This document shows positions 50,517-59,632 of a stretch of DNA of 64,000 nt, in pieces. Below the pieces are notes generated by a model, which did not search any database, was not told where the DNA came from, and saw nothing but the letters and a program-made list of their open reading frames with translations. The position numbers were made by a program, and so were the translations under genes. Source of the DNA: Microbacterium sp. 1S1 (GTDB lineage Bacteria > Actinomycetota > Actinomycetes > Actinomycetales > Microbacteriaceae); contig NZ_CP043430.1 of the NCBI RefSeq assembly GCF_008271365.1, positions 3,100,001 to 3,164,000 of the forward strand, written 5' to 3'. Numbering within the stretch: the stretch's first letter is position 1; each line of letters begins with the position of its first letter.

Positions 50517-51113
50517 TCAGCCCCGGTCGCGCAGCCTCTGCGCCGCGGCCAGCACGCCGATGGAGAGGATGCCGTTGCGAAGACGCCCCTCCATCACCCC
50601 GTCGACCGCCTCGGTCAGCGGCACCCAGGCGAGGCGGATGTCCGCCTCCTCGTCCTCGCGGTCGTGCGCGGTCTCGGCAGCGGAGAGCCCGGTCGCGAGG
50701 AACACCCGGATCAGCTCGTCGTTGCCGCCCGGCGTCGTCCACGACGACACCAGCGGCTCCCAGTGCGCGGCGACGAGGTCGGCCTCCTCCGCCAGCTCGC
50801 GGCGGGCGGCTGCCATCGGCTCCTCCCCCTCGATGTCGAGGAGGCCGGCCGGCAGCTCCCAGTCCCGGTGGCGGATGGGGTGGCGGTACTGCTGGATGAG
50901 CAGCACCCGCCCCTCGTCGTCCAGCGCGAGGACCGCGACAGCGCCGGGGTGCGCGACGTACTGCCGAACGATCTCGCCGTCGCCGTACCGCACACGGTCG
51001 GAACGCACGTCCCAGACGTAGCCTTCGTACACGAGGTCGCTGCTCACGACCTCCGGCTCGAAGGGTTCATCGCGCAGCGACTCGTCCACCGCCGGTGCCT
51101 CCGACTCACTCAT
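50517..51113 (-). CDS. ADP-ribose pyrophosphatase-type NUDIX hydrolase
   Basis: 198 residues. The Nudix box is [11 protein letters not shown] then [12 protein letters not shown], close to consensus (final Gly replaced by Asp). [14 protein letters not shown] and the W-T-T-P-G loop match the ADP-ribose hydrolase branch, as does its position after pyrG (Rv1700 in M. tuberculosis). It overlaps pyrG by 8 bp. Confidence 0.92.
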   Translation of the reverse strand: MSESEAPAVDESLRDEPFEPEVVSSDLVYEGYVWDVRSDRVRYGDGEIVRQYVAHPGAVAVLALDDEGRVLLIQQYRHPIRHRDWELPAGLLDIEGEEPMAAARRELAEEADLVAAHWEPLVSSWTTPGGNDELIRVFLATGLSAAETAHDREDEEADIRLAWVPLTEAVDGVMEGRLRNGILSIGVLAAAQRLRDRG

Positions 51114-52800
51114 CGACGGGCACGTCGAACAGCTCGCTCGCGCGGTGGCGGGCGATGGCCGCGCCGACGAGCCCGCGGAACAGCGGGTGCGGATCGGTCG
51201 GACGCGAACGCAGCTCCGGGTGCGCCTGGGTGGCGATGTAGTACGGGTGCACGTCGCGCGGCAGCTCGACGAACTCGACGAGGTCCAGCTCCGGGTTGAG
51301 GCCCGAGAACACCAGACCCGCCTCCGACAGGCGATCGCGGTAGGCGTTGTTCACCTCGTAGCGGTGGCGGTGACGCTCGGACACCTCTGCGGCGCCGTAG
51401 ACCTCGCGGGCCAGCGAGCCCTCGGCGAGAGCCGCCTGGTAGAGGCCGAGACGCATGGTGCCGCCCAAGTCGCCGCCGTCGAGGATCTCGATCTGCTCGG
51501 CCATCGTCGCGATGACGGGCTCCGCGGTGTCCGGGTCGAACTCGCTGGACGAGGCTCCCGCGATCCCGGCCACGTCGCGGGCGTACTCGATGACCATGCA
51601 CTGCAGCCCCAGGCAGAGGCCGAGGGTCGGGATGCCCTGCTCACGCGCGAACTTCAGCGCGCCCAGCTTCCCCTCGATGCCGCGGATGCCGAAGCCACCG
51701 GGCACGCAAATGCCGTCCAGCTCCGCGAGCTGCTCCTGCGCGCCCTCGGGCGTCTCGCAGAGGTCGGACGGGATCCAGCGGATGTTGACCTTGGTCTCCT
51801 GTGCAAAGCCGCCCGCCTTGAGGGCCTCCGTCACGGACAGGTAGGCATCGGGCAGGTCGATGTACTTGCCGACGAGACCGATGGTGACCTCGTGCTTGGG
51901 GTTGTGCACCGCGTGCAGCACCTTGCTCCAGCGCGTCCAGTCGACGTCGGCCGCCTTCTGGTCGAGGCCGAGGCGGCGCACGATGTAGGAATCCAGACCC
52001 TGCTCGTTGAGAGTGGAGGGGATGTCGTAGATGCTCGGCAGGTCGACGGTGTTGATGACGCCCTCGACGTCGACGTCGCACATGAGGGCGATCTTGTTGC
52101 GGTTGCTCGCACTCACGGGACGGTCGCTGCGGAGCACCAGGGCGTCGGGCTGGATGCCGACCTGGCGGAGGGCCGCGACGGAGTGCTGGGTCGGCTTGGT
52201 CTTCTGCTCGCCGGAGGCGCCCATGAACGGCACCAGCGAGACGTGCACGAAGAACACGTTGTCGCGGCCGAGCTCGTGGCGCAGTTGGCGAGCGGACTCG
52301 AGGAAGGGCTGCGACTCGATGTCACCGACGGTGCCGCCCACCTCCGTGATGATCACGTCGGGACGCGGGTCCTCCGTCGCCTGCAGCCGCATGCGTCGCT
52401 TGATCTCGTCGGTGATGTGCGGGATGACCTGCACCGTGTCGCCGAGGTACTCGCCGCGACGCTCGCGCGCGATCACCTGCGAGTAGATCTGGCCGGTGGT
52501 GACGTTGGCCGCCTCGGACAGGTTGATGTCGAGGAAGCGCTCGTAGTGTCCGATGTCGAGGTCGGTCTCCGCGCCGTCGTCGGTGACGAAGACCTCACCG
52601 TGCTGGAACGGGTTCATGGTGCCCGGATCGACGTTCAGATACGGGTCGAGCTTCTGCATGACCACGCGCAGTCCGCGGGCGGTCAGGAGGTTGCCCAGGC
52701 TGGCCGCGGTGAGCCCCTTGCCCAAAGACGAAACGACACCACCAGTCACGAAGATGTGCTTGGTCGTGTCGTTCTTGGGCCCCGCAGAAGAAGAGTTCAT
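51106..52800 (-). CDS. pyrG: CTP synthase
   Basis: 564 residues from ATG 52800. [17 protein letters not shown] and [13 protein letters not shown] are the synthetase-domain motifs; the C-terminal glutaminase has G-L-C-L-G-L-Q with the nucleophilic Cys and the H-P-E at the end. It makes CTP from UTP, ATP and glutamine. It follows recN by 26 bp with no steA/mctB-type genes between them. Confidence 0.98.
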   Translation of the reverse strand: MNSSSAGPKNDTTKHIFVTGGVVSSLGKGLTAASLGNLLTARGLRVVMQKLDPYLNVDPGTMNPFQHGEVFVTDDGAETDLDIGHYERFLDINLSEAANVTTGQIYSQVIARERRGEYLGDTVQVIPHITDEIKRRMRLQATEDPRPDVIITEVGGTVGDIESQPFLESARQLRHELGRDNVFFVHVSLVPFMGASGEQKTKPTQHSVAALRQVGIQPDALVLRSDRPVSASNRNKIALMCDVDVEGVINTVDLPSIYDIPSTLNEQGLDSYIVRRLGLDQKAADVDWTRWSKVLHAVHNPKHEVTIGLVGKYIDLPDAYLSVTEALKAGGFAQETKVNIRWIPSDLCETPEGAQEQLAELDGICVPGGFGIRGIEGKLGALKFAREQGIPTLGLCLGLQCMVIEYARDVAGIAGASSSEFDPDTAEPVIATMAEQIEILDGGDLGGTMRLGLYQAALAEGSLAREVYGAAEVSERHRHRYEVNNAYRDRLSEAGLVFSGLNPELDLVEFVELPRDVHPYYIATQAHPELRSRPTDPHPLFRGLVGAAIARHRASELFDVPVDE

Positions 52801-52826
52801 CACGGGCTTCTATCCTAACAGTTCGT

Positions 52827-54509
52827 TCAGACGCCGAGGCTGAGAAGCTCACGGGCGTGGGTGAGTGCGGCATCGGAGTCCGCGAGTCCGGAGAGCAGGC
52901 GAGCCATCTCGGCCTCGCGCTCCTCCCCGTCAAGCCGCCGCACGCTGGAGGCGGTGACGGCGCCGTCGTGCGATTTCACGACGGTGAGGTGGTTGTTCGC
53001 GAAGGCGGCCACCTGCGCGAGATGGGTGACGGCGATCACCTGCGACTTCTCGGCGAGTCGGGCGAGTCGCCGGCCGACCTCGATGGCCGCGGCGCCGCCG
53101 ATGCCCGCGTCGACCTCGTCGAAGACGAAGGTCGGCACCGGATCGGTCGCCGCGATCACCACTTCGATCGCGAGCATCACCCGAGACAGCTCACCCCCGG
53201 AAGCCCCCTTGGCGACGGAGCGGGGTTCGGCACCGGGATGCGGGGCGAGCAGGATGGCGACGTCGTCGCGTCCGTGCGTGCTCTCGGCGCCCGGAGACAC
53301 GGAGACGTCGAGGCGCGCATCCGGCATGGCCAACGCGTGCAGCTCAGTGGTCACGGCCTCGCCGAGCCGGACGGCCGCCTCGCTCCGGGCAGCGGTGAGG
53401 GCGTCGGCGCGGGCGTCGAGTTCCGTCCTGGCCGCGTCGCGCTCGGCGGTGAGACGTTCCAGACGCTCCCCGTCGTCGTCGAGTTCGGCCAGCCGCGCGG
53501 ATCCGGTCTGCCACAGCGCCAGGGCCTCCGCCAGCGAGCCGTGCTGACGGATGAGGACGCCGAGCGCGGCCCGGCGCTCCTCGACGGCGGCCAGCTCGTG
53601 CGGACCGGACTCGTCGAGGTCGGCGAGGAAGCCGGAGAGCACGCCGGCGGCGTCGGCAATGCGGTAGCCGATGTCTGCCAGGGTCTCCGCGACCTCCGCG
53701 AGCTTCGGGTCGGACACGCGCTCGATCGCTCGGCGCGCTTCTGCGACCAGCGCCGAGGCATCGGGCTCGCCCTCCTCGTTCGAGAGGGCTCCGTGGGCCA
53801 AGGCGGCGGCGACGCGGAGTTCCTCCGCGTTCGCGAGGCGCTCGGCACGAGCCGTCAGCTCCTCGTCCTCGCCCTCCTCGGGGGCGGTCGCCTCGATCAG
53901 GGCGAGGTCCTCCCGCAGCCGGGCGGCCTCCTCGGCACGCCGGTCACGGTTCGCGGTGATGTCGATGATCTCGGCGTCGAGCGTTCGCCAGCGCTCGAAC
54001 GCGGCCTGGTACTCCTCCAGCGCCCGGGCGATCGGTTCGCCGCCGAAGCGGTCGAGGGCGTCGCGCTGCGCGGCGGCCGAGCGCAGCCGCAGCTGCTCGG
54101 ACTGTCCGTGCACGACGATGAGCTCGTCCGCGAGCGAGGACAGCACCCCAGCCGGCGCGGCCCGCCCGCCGACGCTCGCGCGACTGCGGCCCTCGGCGCT
54201 GAGGGTGCGCGAGACGTACAGTTCGGCCGTCCCGGCTCCGGCCGGCTCCAGCTCTCCCCCGGCCTCGGCCACGATGTCGGCGACCTCGCCGGTCTCCGGC
54301 ACGATCCACACGCCCGCGACGGACGCCTGCGCCGCGCCCTTGCGCACCGCGCCGGAGTCGGCACGCTGCCCGAGGAGCAGCCCGAGCCCGGTGACGACCA
54401 TCGTCTTGCCCGCGCCGGTCTCCCCGGTGATGGCCGTGAAACCGGGACCGAGCGGCAGGACGGCATCGGCGATCACGCCGAGCCCCTGCATGCGCATCTC
54501 CTCGATCAT
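52827..54509 (-). CDS. recN: DNA repair protein RecN
   Basis: 560 residues from ATG 54509 (MIEEMRMQGLGV is the family start; the open frame to 54683 belongs to nadK sequence in another frame). G-E-T-G-A-G-K-T is the Walker A near residue 33, a long coiled-coil region follows, and G-A-S-G-G-E-L-S-R-V-M-L-A-I with F-D-E-V-D-A-G-I-G-G form the signature and Walker B. SMC-like double-strand-break repair protein. No LexA box was seen next to it; it overlaps nadK by 4 bp. Confidence 0.97.
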   Translation of the reverse strand: MIEEMRMQGLGVIADAVLPLGPGFTAITGETGAGKTMVVTGLGLLLGQRADSGAVRKGAAQASVAGVWIVPETGEVADIVAEAGGELEPAGAGTAELYVSRTLSAEGRSRASVGGRAAPAGVLSSLADELIVVHGQSEQLRLRSAAAQRDALDRFGGEPIARALEEYQAAFERWRTLDAEIIDITANRDRRAEEAARLREDLALIEATAPEEGEDEELTARAERLANAEELRVAAALAHGALSNEEGEPDASALVAEARRAIERVSDPKLAEVAETLADIGYRIADAAGVLSGFLADLDESGPHELAAVEERRAALGVLIRQHGSLAEALALWQTGSARLAELDDDGERLERLTAERDAARTELDARADALTAARSEAAVRLGEAVTTELHALAMPDARLDVSVSPGAESTHGRDDVAILLAPHPGAEPRSVAKGASGGELSRVMLAIEVVIAATDPVPTFVFDEVDAGIGGAAAIEVGRRLARLAEKSQVIAVTHLAQVAAFANNHLTVVKSHDGAVTASSVRRLDGEEREAEMARLLSGLADSDAALTHARELLSLGV

Positions 54510-55426
54510 GCCTCGCTCCTCCGCTCCTGTCCGCGCCATCCCTCGACGGGGAGCTGGAACTTGCGCACGAGACGATTCGTGAACGCGGTGGGGTGAAGTC
54601 GCGCGAGCCGGACCGGTCGCGAGGAACGCCGCACGACGACGCGAGCCCCCGGCGGGAGGTCGTGCGAACGGCGACCGTCGCACCAGAGGATGCCGGAGCC
54701 GTCGGTCCGCTCCAGCATCTCGATCGCCACCGCCGCGTCGGGGCTGACGACGAGGGGCTTCGCGAAGAGGGCGTGGGCCGACAGCGGGACGACCGCGATG
54801 GCCTCCACGGTGGGCCAGATCACCGGGCCGCCGGCGGAGAAGTTGTAGGCGGTCGAGCCCGTCGGGGTCGAGATGACCATGCCGTCGCAGCCGAAGCTCG
54901 ACAGCGGCCGCCCATCGATCTCGAGCACCACCTCGATCATGCGCTCCCGGCTCGCCTTCTCGACGGTGGCCTCGTTCAGGGCCCAGGTCTCGAAGACGAC
55001 GTCGCCTGAGGCATCCTTCACGCGCACCGACAGCGCCAGGCGCTCCTCGACTTCGTAGTCACGGGCGATGACGCGTCGCATCGCGTCGTCCATGTCGTCA
55101 CGGTCGATCTCGGCGAGGAAGCCGACGTGCCCCATGTTGATGCCGAGCACCGGAGCGCCGCTGTCGCGGACGAGTTCCGCCGCGCGCAGGATCGTACCGT
55201 CGCCGCCGAGGACGATCGCGAGTTCGAGGGATGCCGAACCGGCGGAGACATCCAGCACCTCGACGTCCGCGAAGAACGGGTCGACCGCGGTGAGCTCGGC
55301 GTGGTCGTCGGCCGCCAGCACGGGACGCACTCCCGCACCCCGGAGGGCATCGATCACCCGACGGGCGGCCGCGACGGTGTCGACGCGGCCCGCGTGGGCG
55401 ACGACCAGGATCCTGCGCTCGTTCAT
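54506..55426 (-). CDS. nadK: NAD kinase
   Basis: 306 residues from ATG 55426. The family motifs L-G-G-D-G-T-I-L-R-A-A-E, G-I-N-M-G-H-V-G-F-L-A-E and S-T-P-T-G-S-T-A-Y-N-F-S-A-G-G-P are intact. It phosphorylates NAD to NADP. Coupled to tlyA upstream and recN downstream by 4-bp overlaps. Confidence 0.97.
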   Translation of the reverse strand: MNERRILVVAHAGRVDTVAAARRVIDALRGAGVRPVLAADDHAELTAVDPFFADVEVLDVSAGSASLELAIVLGGDGTILRAAELVRDSGAPVLGINMGHVGFLAEIDRDDMDDAMRRVIARDYEVEERLALSVRVKDASGDVVFETWALNEATVEKASRERMIEVVLEIDGRPLSSFGCDGMVISTPTGSTAYNFSAGGPVIWPTVEAIAVVPLSAHALFAKPLVVSPDAAVAIEMLERTDGSGILWCDGRRSHDLPPGARVVVRRSSRPVRLARLHPTAFTNRLVRKFQLPVEGWRGQERRSEA

Positions 55427-56220
55427 CGTCCCCCTGCCAGCCGGTTGATGGTGTCCATCCATTCTGTCGGATTGCTGCCGCCGCCCGGCACGAGGTGGAC
55501 GAGATACTCCGCATTGCCGTGGGTTCCCAGGATCGGGGAAGGAAGGATCCCCGACATCCCCAACCCCGCGTCCCATGCGCTCCACACCACGCGGGCCACG
55601 GCGTCGGCCCGGGTCGCGGGGTCGGTCACGAGACCGCCGCGCACGGCCGTCCGGCCGACCTCGAACTGCGGTTTGACGAGCAGCAGCACGTCGGCCCCCG
55701 GGGCGGCCACGGCGACCACTGCGGGGAGCACGAGTTCGAGCGAGATGAAGGAGAGATCACCCACCACGAGATCGGGAGCCGAGGACTCGCCCGTCGCCTC
55801 CGTCACGATCTCCGGCGACATGTACCGGACGTTGAATCCCTCGACGGCGGTGACGCCGGGATCCGCTGCGATCGACGGCGCGAGCTGACCGTGACCCACA
55901 TCCACCGCGAGCACGCGCCGAGCGCCGCGCTCCCGGAGCACCTGGGTGAAGCCCCCGGTGGAAGCGCCCATGTCGAGAGCGAGTCGGCCCTTCACCGGGA
56001 CGTCGAAGCCGTCGAGGCCGGCGATGAGCTTGTGCGCGGCGCGGCTGACGTAGTGGTCGGCGCCGTCGACCGTGATCGTGCTGCCCTCATCGACCGGAGT
56101 CGAGGCTTTGACGACCGGGCGGCCGTCGACACTCACAAGCCCCTCGGCGATGAGGGTGGCAGCGTGGGTGCGCGAACGGGCGAGTCCTCGGGACGCGAGG
56201 GCGGCGTCGAGTCGCGTCAT
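55423..56220 (-). CDS. tlyA: TlyA family rRNA 2'-O-methyltransferase
   Basis: 265 residues. S4 domain at the N-terminus (R-L-D-A-A-L-A-S-R-G-L-A-R-S-R), then an FtsJ-like methyltransferase with D-M-G-A-S-T-G-G-F-T as the S-adenosylmethionine loop and D-L-S-F-I-S-L as the following strand. In mycobacteria TlyA methylates 16S C1409 and 23S C1920 and its loss gives capreomycin resistance. Confidence 0.95.
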   Translation of the reverse strand: MTRLDAALASRGLARSRTHAATLIAEGLVSVDGRPVVKASTPVDEGSTITVDGADHYVSRAAHKLIAGLDGFDVPVKGRLALDMGASTGGFTQVLRERGARRVLAVDVGHGQLAPSIAADPGVTAVEGFNVRYMSPEIVTEATGESSAPDLVVGDLSFISLELVLPAVVAVAAPGADVLLLVKPQFEVGRTAVRGGLVTDPATRADAVARVVWSAWDAGLGMSGILPSPILGTHGNAEYLVHLVPGGGSNPTEWMDTINRLAGGR

Positions 56221-56396
56221 CGTGATCCCGGGGTCTCCCGCTGGTCGTGCCGGGAGCCGCTCTCGAGACGACGCGAGAGTTCATCGTGCAGGGCGGAGTA
56301 CGCCTCGGCCCGCGCGGTGAGCGGCTGACCCTCGATCAGGCGCAGGCGGCTCCACAGGCCATCCGTCGGCGCGCTGGTCGTCGTCTCGTCGCTCAC
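56217..56396 (-). CDS. 59-residue protein of the tlyA operon (Rv1693-like position)
   Basis: Starts at GTG 56396 and ends overlapping the tlyA ATG by 4 bp. The sequence (L-W-S-R-L-R-L-I-E-G-Q-P-L, then A-E-A-Y-S-A-L-H-D-E-L-S-R-R-L-E) is a single helical hairpin. M. tuberculosis has a small unknown gene at the same place. Function unknown. Confidence 0.7.
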   Translation of the reverse strand: MSDETTTSAPTDGLWSRLRLIEGQPLTARAEAYSALHDELSRRLESGSRHDQRETPGSR

Positions 56397-56445
56397 CCTT
56401 CCACTGTACGCGGCGCCGCCGACGGAAGACGGCGCCACGCGTGGC

Positions 56446-57486
56446 TCACGGACGGTGGAACGGGTCCGCGTACAGCCGCTCCGGAACGCGGAGGACGAAC
56501 ACCGGGGTGCCCGAAGCCCAGATGGCCGCGGCGCCGGCACGGAGGAGGTCGAGCTGCTCGCCCGATTCCGCCAGGATCTCGACGTCGGCGCCATGGACGC
56601 GGACGGCGGCACCGTTCACGTCGAAGATGCCGTCGGTGACGATCGGCTGCGGGTAGGTCTCGTGCAGCCCGCGCAGATCGCCGAGGATGTACGTCGGTCG
56701 GGAGCCCTCCGGAGCGGCGAGGACGTGCTTCGGCCGATCGATTCCGGTGAGCACCAGCGCGGAGTCGATGCCCGCACGGCTGGCACCCATGATGTCGGTG
56801 TCGAGACGGTCGCCGATGAACAGCGCCTTCGCGGCACCGAAGCGAGCCAGCGCCTCCTCGAAGATCGGGGTCTCCGGCTTGCCGGCGACCGTCGCCAGTC
56901 GACCGATCGCGGTATGCACAGCCGAGACGAGGGTGCCGTTGCCGGGCGCGACACCCCGCTCGCGCGGGATCGTCCAGTCCGTGTTCGTGGCGATCCAGGG
57001 TATTCCGCCCTCGTCCTCGGGGACCTTGAGGGCGAACGCCGCTTCGGCGAGGTCCGTCCAGGCCACCTCGGGCGCGAAACCCTGTACCACCGCCTGCGGC
57101 GCGTCTTCCGCGCTGCGCGTGACGGTGTAGCCGGCCTTCTGCACCTCGTCGACGAGGCCGTCGCCGCCGACCACGAGGATGGTCGCGGGCGCGGGGACGA
57201 TCCCGGAGAGCAGTCGCATCGCGGCCTGCGGGCTGGTGACGACGTCTCGCGGGGCGACCTCGAGCCCGAGGCTCGTGAGGTGCGCGGCCACGGACGCGTC
57301 GGTGCGGGAGGCGTTGTTCGTGATGTAGCCGAGCCGCACCGCGTGAGCCGCCGCGTTCAGACTTTCCACCGCGTGAGGCAGAGCACCGGGTCCTGAGTAG
57401 ACGACGCCGTCGAGGTCGGCGAGGACGGTGTCCACACCGTCGAGCGGCGTACGGCCCGACGGGCGCTTCCGTGTGAAAAGACCCAC
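56446..57486 (-). CDS. HAD-IIA family phosphatase
   Basis: 346 residues from GTG 57486, which directly follows the TAG of the TPR gene. D-L-D-G-V-V-Y-S-G is HAD motif I, I-T-N-N-A-S-R motif II and F-I-G-D-R-L-D-T-D-I-M-G motif IV; the C2-type cap lies between. NagD-like enzymes dephosphorylate small metabolites such as nucleotides or glycerol phosphate (Rv1692 is a glycerol-3-phosphate phosphatase in M. tuberculosis). The last 70 residues form an extra small domain. Confidence 0.92.
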   Translation of the reverse strand: MGLFTRKRPSGRTPLDGVDTVLADLDGVVYSGPGALPHAVESLNAAAHAVRLGYITNNASRTDASVAAHLTSLGLEVAPRDVVTSPQAAMRLLSGIVPAPATILVVGGDGLVDEVQKAGYTVTRSAEDAPQAVVQGFAPEVAWTDLAEAAFALKVPEDEGGIPWIATNTDWTIPRERGVAPGNGTLVSAVHTAIGRLATVAGKPETPIFEEALARFGAAKALFIGDRLDTDIMGASRAGIDSALVLTGIDRPKHVLAAPEGSRPTYILGDLRGLHETYPQPIVTDGIFDVNGAAVRVHGADVEILAESGEQLDLLRAGAAAIWASGTPVFVLRVPERLYADPFHRP

Positions 57487-59325
57487 CTACGCCTCCGGCT
57501 TGTCGGATGCGGACGGCGCGTCGTCCTCCGTCTCGTCCTCGCCGAGCAGCTCGCGCACCTCGTCCTCGATGGACGGCTCCACGGGCTCAGAGGTTCCGTC
57601 GAGGTCAGCGGGTGCCGCGACGTCAGGCGCATCCTCATCAGAAGAAGCACCCTCATCAGAAGAAGCACCCTCATCAGAAGAAGCACCCTCATCAGAAGAA
57701 GCACCCTCATCAGAAGAAGCACCCTCGTCAGAAGAAGCACCCTCATCAGAAGAAGCACCCTCATCAGAAGAAGCACCCTCGTCAGAAGAAGCACCCTCGT
57801 TGAGCTCGTCTTCGATCAGGCCGTCCTCGACGTAGATCTCCTCGTCACCGGCTTCGTCGATACCGAGCGCCTCGGCGGCGACCTCGGCGCGGTGCGCCCA
57901 GAACTCCGCCTCGTCCGTCCGCCCCAGGTCTTCCAGAACGGCAGCCCGCGCCGCGAACAGCGCAGGACTCCACTCGAAGGCCCGGTCGGGGTCGAGCTCC
58001 GGAATCTCGAGCTCCCCGAGCGCCAACTCCAGATCGCCCTGGTCGAGCCGCGCGCCGGACATCGCGATGGCGAGGGCCACCCGTACCGGCGTGGGGAGAG
58101 CCGAGCGGTCGACAGCCCGGCCGGTCTCGAGGGCGCGGTCGGGGCGTCCGATGCCGCGCTCACTGTCGACCATGAGGGCGATCTGGTCGTCCTTGCCGGA
58201 GATCCGGCGGTAGGTGCGCAGCTCGCGGAGTGCGAGCGCGAAGTCGCCCGTCGCATAGGCGGTGATGCCGAGGGTCTCCCGAACGATCGCGATACGGCCG
58301 GCCCGGCGGGAGGCCGCCAGCGCGTGCTCGTGGGCCAGGGCCGGGTCCTCCTCGATCAGCCGGGACGCCATGGCCAGGTGCCGCGCGACAAACTCAGCGT
58401 TCTCCTTGCTCAGCGTCTTCAGCTCATTGCGCGCGGAAGCATGCAGATCACGCGCCGTGACCTCGTCGGGGACGCGAGGCTCGTCGAACCGCGGCCGCTC
58501 GTTCGCCGCATTCGCCGGACGCTCACGCCCGGCGCCGCCACGCTGCGGGAAGGACCGGGACCGGTCACTCCCCCGCTCTCGATCGAAGCCGCCTTCCCGT
58601 CGCGGTGCGGAGTCACGGTTGTACCCGCCCTCGCGACGCGGGGCGCCACCATCACGGTTGTACCCGCCTTCACGACGCGGAGCCCCGCCACGGTTGAAGC
58701 CGCCGTCACGACGCGGCGCACCACCATCACGGTTGTACCCGCCCTCGCGACGCGGAGCACCACCATCACGGTTGTACCCGCCCTCGCGACGCGGAGCACC
58801 ACCATCACGGTTGTACCCGCCCTCGCGACGCGGAGCGCCTGAGTCACGGTTGTACCCGCCCTCGCGACGCGGGGCACCGGAGTCACGACGCGGAGCACCA
58901 CCATCACGGTTGTACCCGCCCTCGCGACGCGGAGCACCACCATCACGGTTGTAGCCCTCACGACGCGGCGCACCACCATCGCGGTTGTACCCGCCCTCAC
59001 GACGCGGCGCACCGGAGTCACGGTTGAACCCGCCTTCGCGACGCGGGGCACCGGAGTCACGACGCGGAGCACCATCGCGGTTGTACCCGCCCTCACGACG
59101 CGGCGCACCGGAGTCACGGTTGAACCCGCCTTCGCGACGCGGGGCACCGGAGTCACGACGCGGAGCACCGTCACGGTTGAAACCGCCCTCGCGACGCGGA
59201 CTGCGGTCACCGGAGCCGGCACGAGAAGCGCCGTCGCGGTACACGGGGCGACCTCCGGAAGGACGTTCGTTGCGCTGCTTCCTGTCGTCATTGCGACGTG
59301 GACGGCGCTCTTCCTCTTCCGGCAT
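57487..59325 (-). CDS. TPR protein with basic N-terminal and acidic C-terminal repeat arrays
   Basis: 612 residues from ATG 59325 (AGGGAGC upstream). Residues about 40-285 are a low-complexity array of about 17 copies of G-A-P-R-R-E-G-G-Y-N-R-D-like units, very basic. Residues about 300-490 form a helical TPR-like core (L-H-A-S-A-R-N-E-L, A-L-A-H-E-H-A-L-A-A-S-R-R-A-G-R, A-L-R-E-L-R-T-Y-R-R-I). The end holds nine copies of E-G-A-S-S-D and is very acidic. The core corresponds in position to Rv1691 of M. tuberculosis. The charge-segregated tails suggest RNA binding or condensate formation. The gene sits next to the rRNA operon, after its terminator. Confidence 0.88.
   Translation of the reverse strand: MPEEEERRPRRNDDRKQRNERPSGGRPVYRDGASRAGSGDRSPRREGGFNRDGAPRRDSGAPRREGGFNRDSGAPRREGGYNRDGAPRRDSGAPRREGGFNRDSGAPRREGGYNRDGGAPRREGYNRDGGAPRREGGYNRDGGAPRRDSGAPRREGGYNRDSGAPRREGGYNRDGGAPRREGGYNRDGGAPRREGGYNRDGGAPRRDGGFNRGGAPRREGGYNRDGGAPRREGGYNRDSAPRREGGFDRERGSDRSRSFPQRGGAGRERPANAANERPRFDEPRVPDEVTARDLHASARNELKTLSKENAEFVARHLAMASRLIEEDPALAHEHALAASRRAGRIAIVRETLGITAYATGDFALALRELRTYRRISGKDDQIALMVDSERGIGRPDRALETGRAVDRSALPTPVRVALAIAMSGARLDQGDLELALGELEIPELDPDRAFEWSPALFAARAAVLEDLGRTDEAEFWAHRAEVAAEALGIDEAGDEEIYVEDGLIEDELNEGASSDEGASSDEGASSDEGASSDEGASSDEGASSDEGASSDEGASSDEGASSDEDAPDVAAPADLDGTSEPVEPSIEDEVRELLGEDETEDDAPSASDKPEA
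57637..57798 (-). repeat. 18-bp tandem repeat, nine copies
   Basis: Nine in-frame copies of an 18-bp unit (plus strand TCAGAAGAAGCACCCTCA), nearly identical, differing mainly by A/G at one position. Encodes the E-G-A-S-S-D array. The near-identity implies recent expansion or contraction by slippage. Confidence 0.95.
58595..59205 (-). repeat. Large in-frame tandem repeat array (27-39 bp units)
   Basis: About 17 units of 27, 36 or 39 bp, sharing CACGGTTGTACCCGCC and GCGACGCGG cores on the plus strand, with third-base variation between units. Encodes the G-A-P-R-R-(E/D)-G-G-(Y/F)-N-R-D array. Confidence 0.95.
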
Positions 59326-59356
59326 GGTGCTCCCTGTTCTCTTCGCTCGTAAACGC

Positions 59357-59388
59357 AAAATGGCCACCCAACGATGGGTGGCCATTTT
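59357..59388 (-). terminator. rRNA operon terminator
   Basis: AAAATGGCCACCCA and TGGGTGGCCATTTT are perfect arms around ACGA, starting 13 bases after the 5S gene on the minus strand. Confidence 0.9.
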
Positions 59389-59400
59389 GACTAAAAGGAG

Positions 59401-59517
59401 TCCGGCGGTGTCCTACTCTCCCACAGGGTCCCCCCTGCAGTACCATCGGCGCTGTGAGGCTTAGCTTCCGGGTTCGGAATGTGACCGGGCGTTTCCCTCA
59501 CGCTATGGCCGCCGAAA
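59401..59517 (-). rRNA. rrf: 5S ribosomal RNA
   Basis: The minus strand starts GTTTCGGCGGCCATAGCG and contains CCCGGTCACATTCCGAACC, the 5S loop B/C sequence, ending GGACACCGCCGGACT-like. About 117 nt, the normal length. Confidence 0.95.
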
Positions 59518-59632
59518 CACTATTGATGTTTCAATCAAACCTAAAGCAATGATGAATCATTGTTGAAGGTAGTTCTCGACCGTACATCGAGAACCACTCA
59601 GTGGACGCAAGCACCAACAAACGGTGTGTTAT

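Noticed and set aside
57637-59205. Possible CRISPR or satellite arrays
   Set aside because: The repeats are contiguous, of 18 or 27-39 bp, have no unique spacers, and keep one long reading frame; they encode protein repeats.
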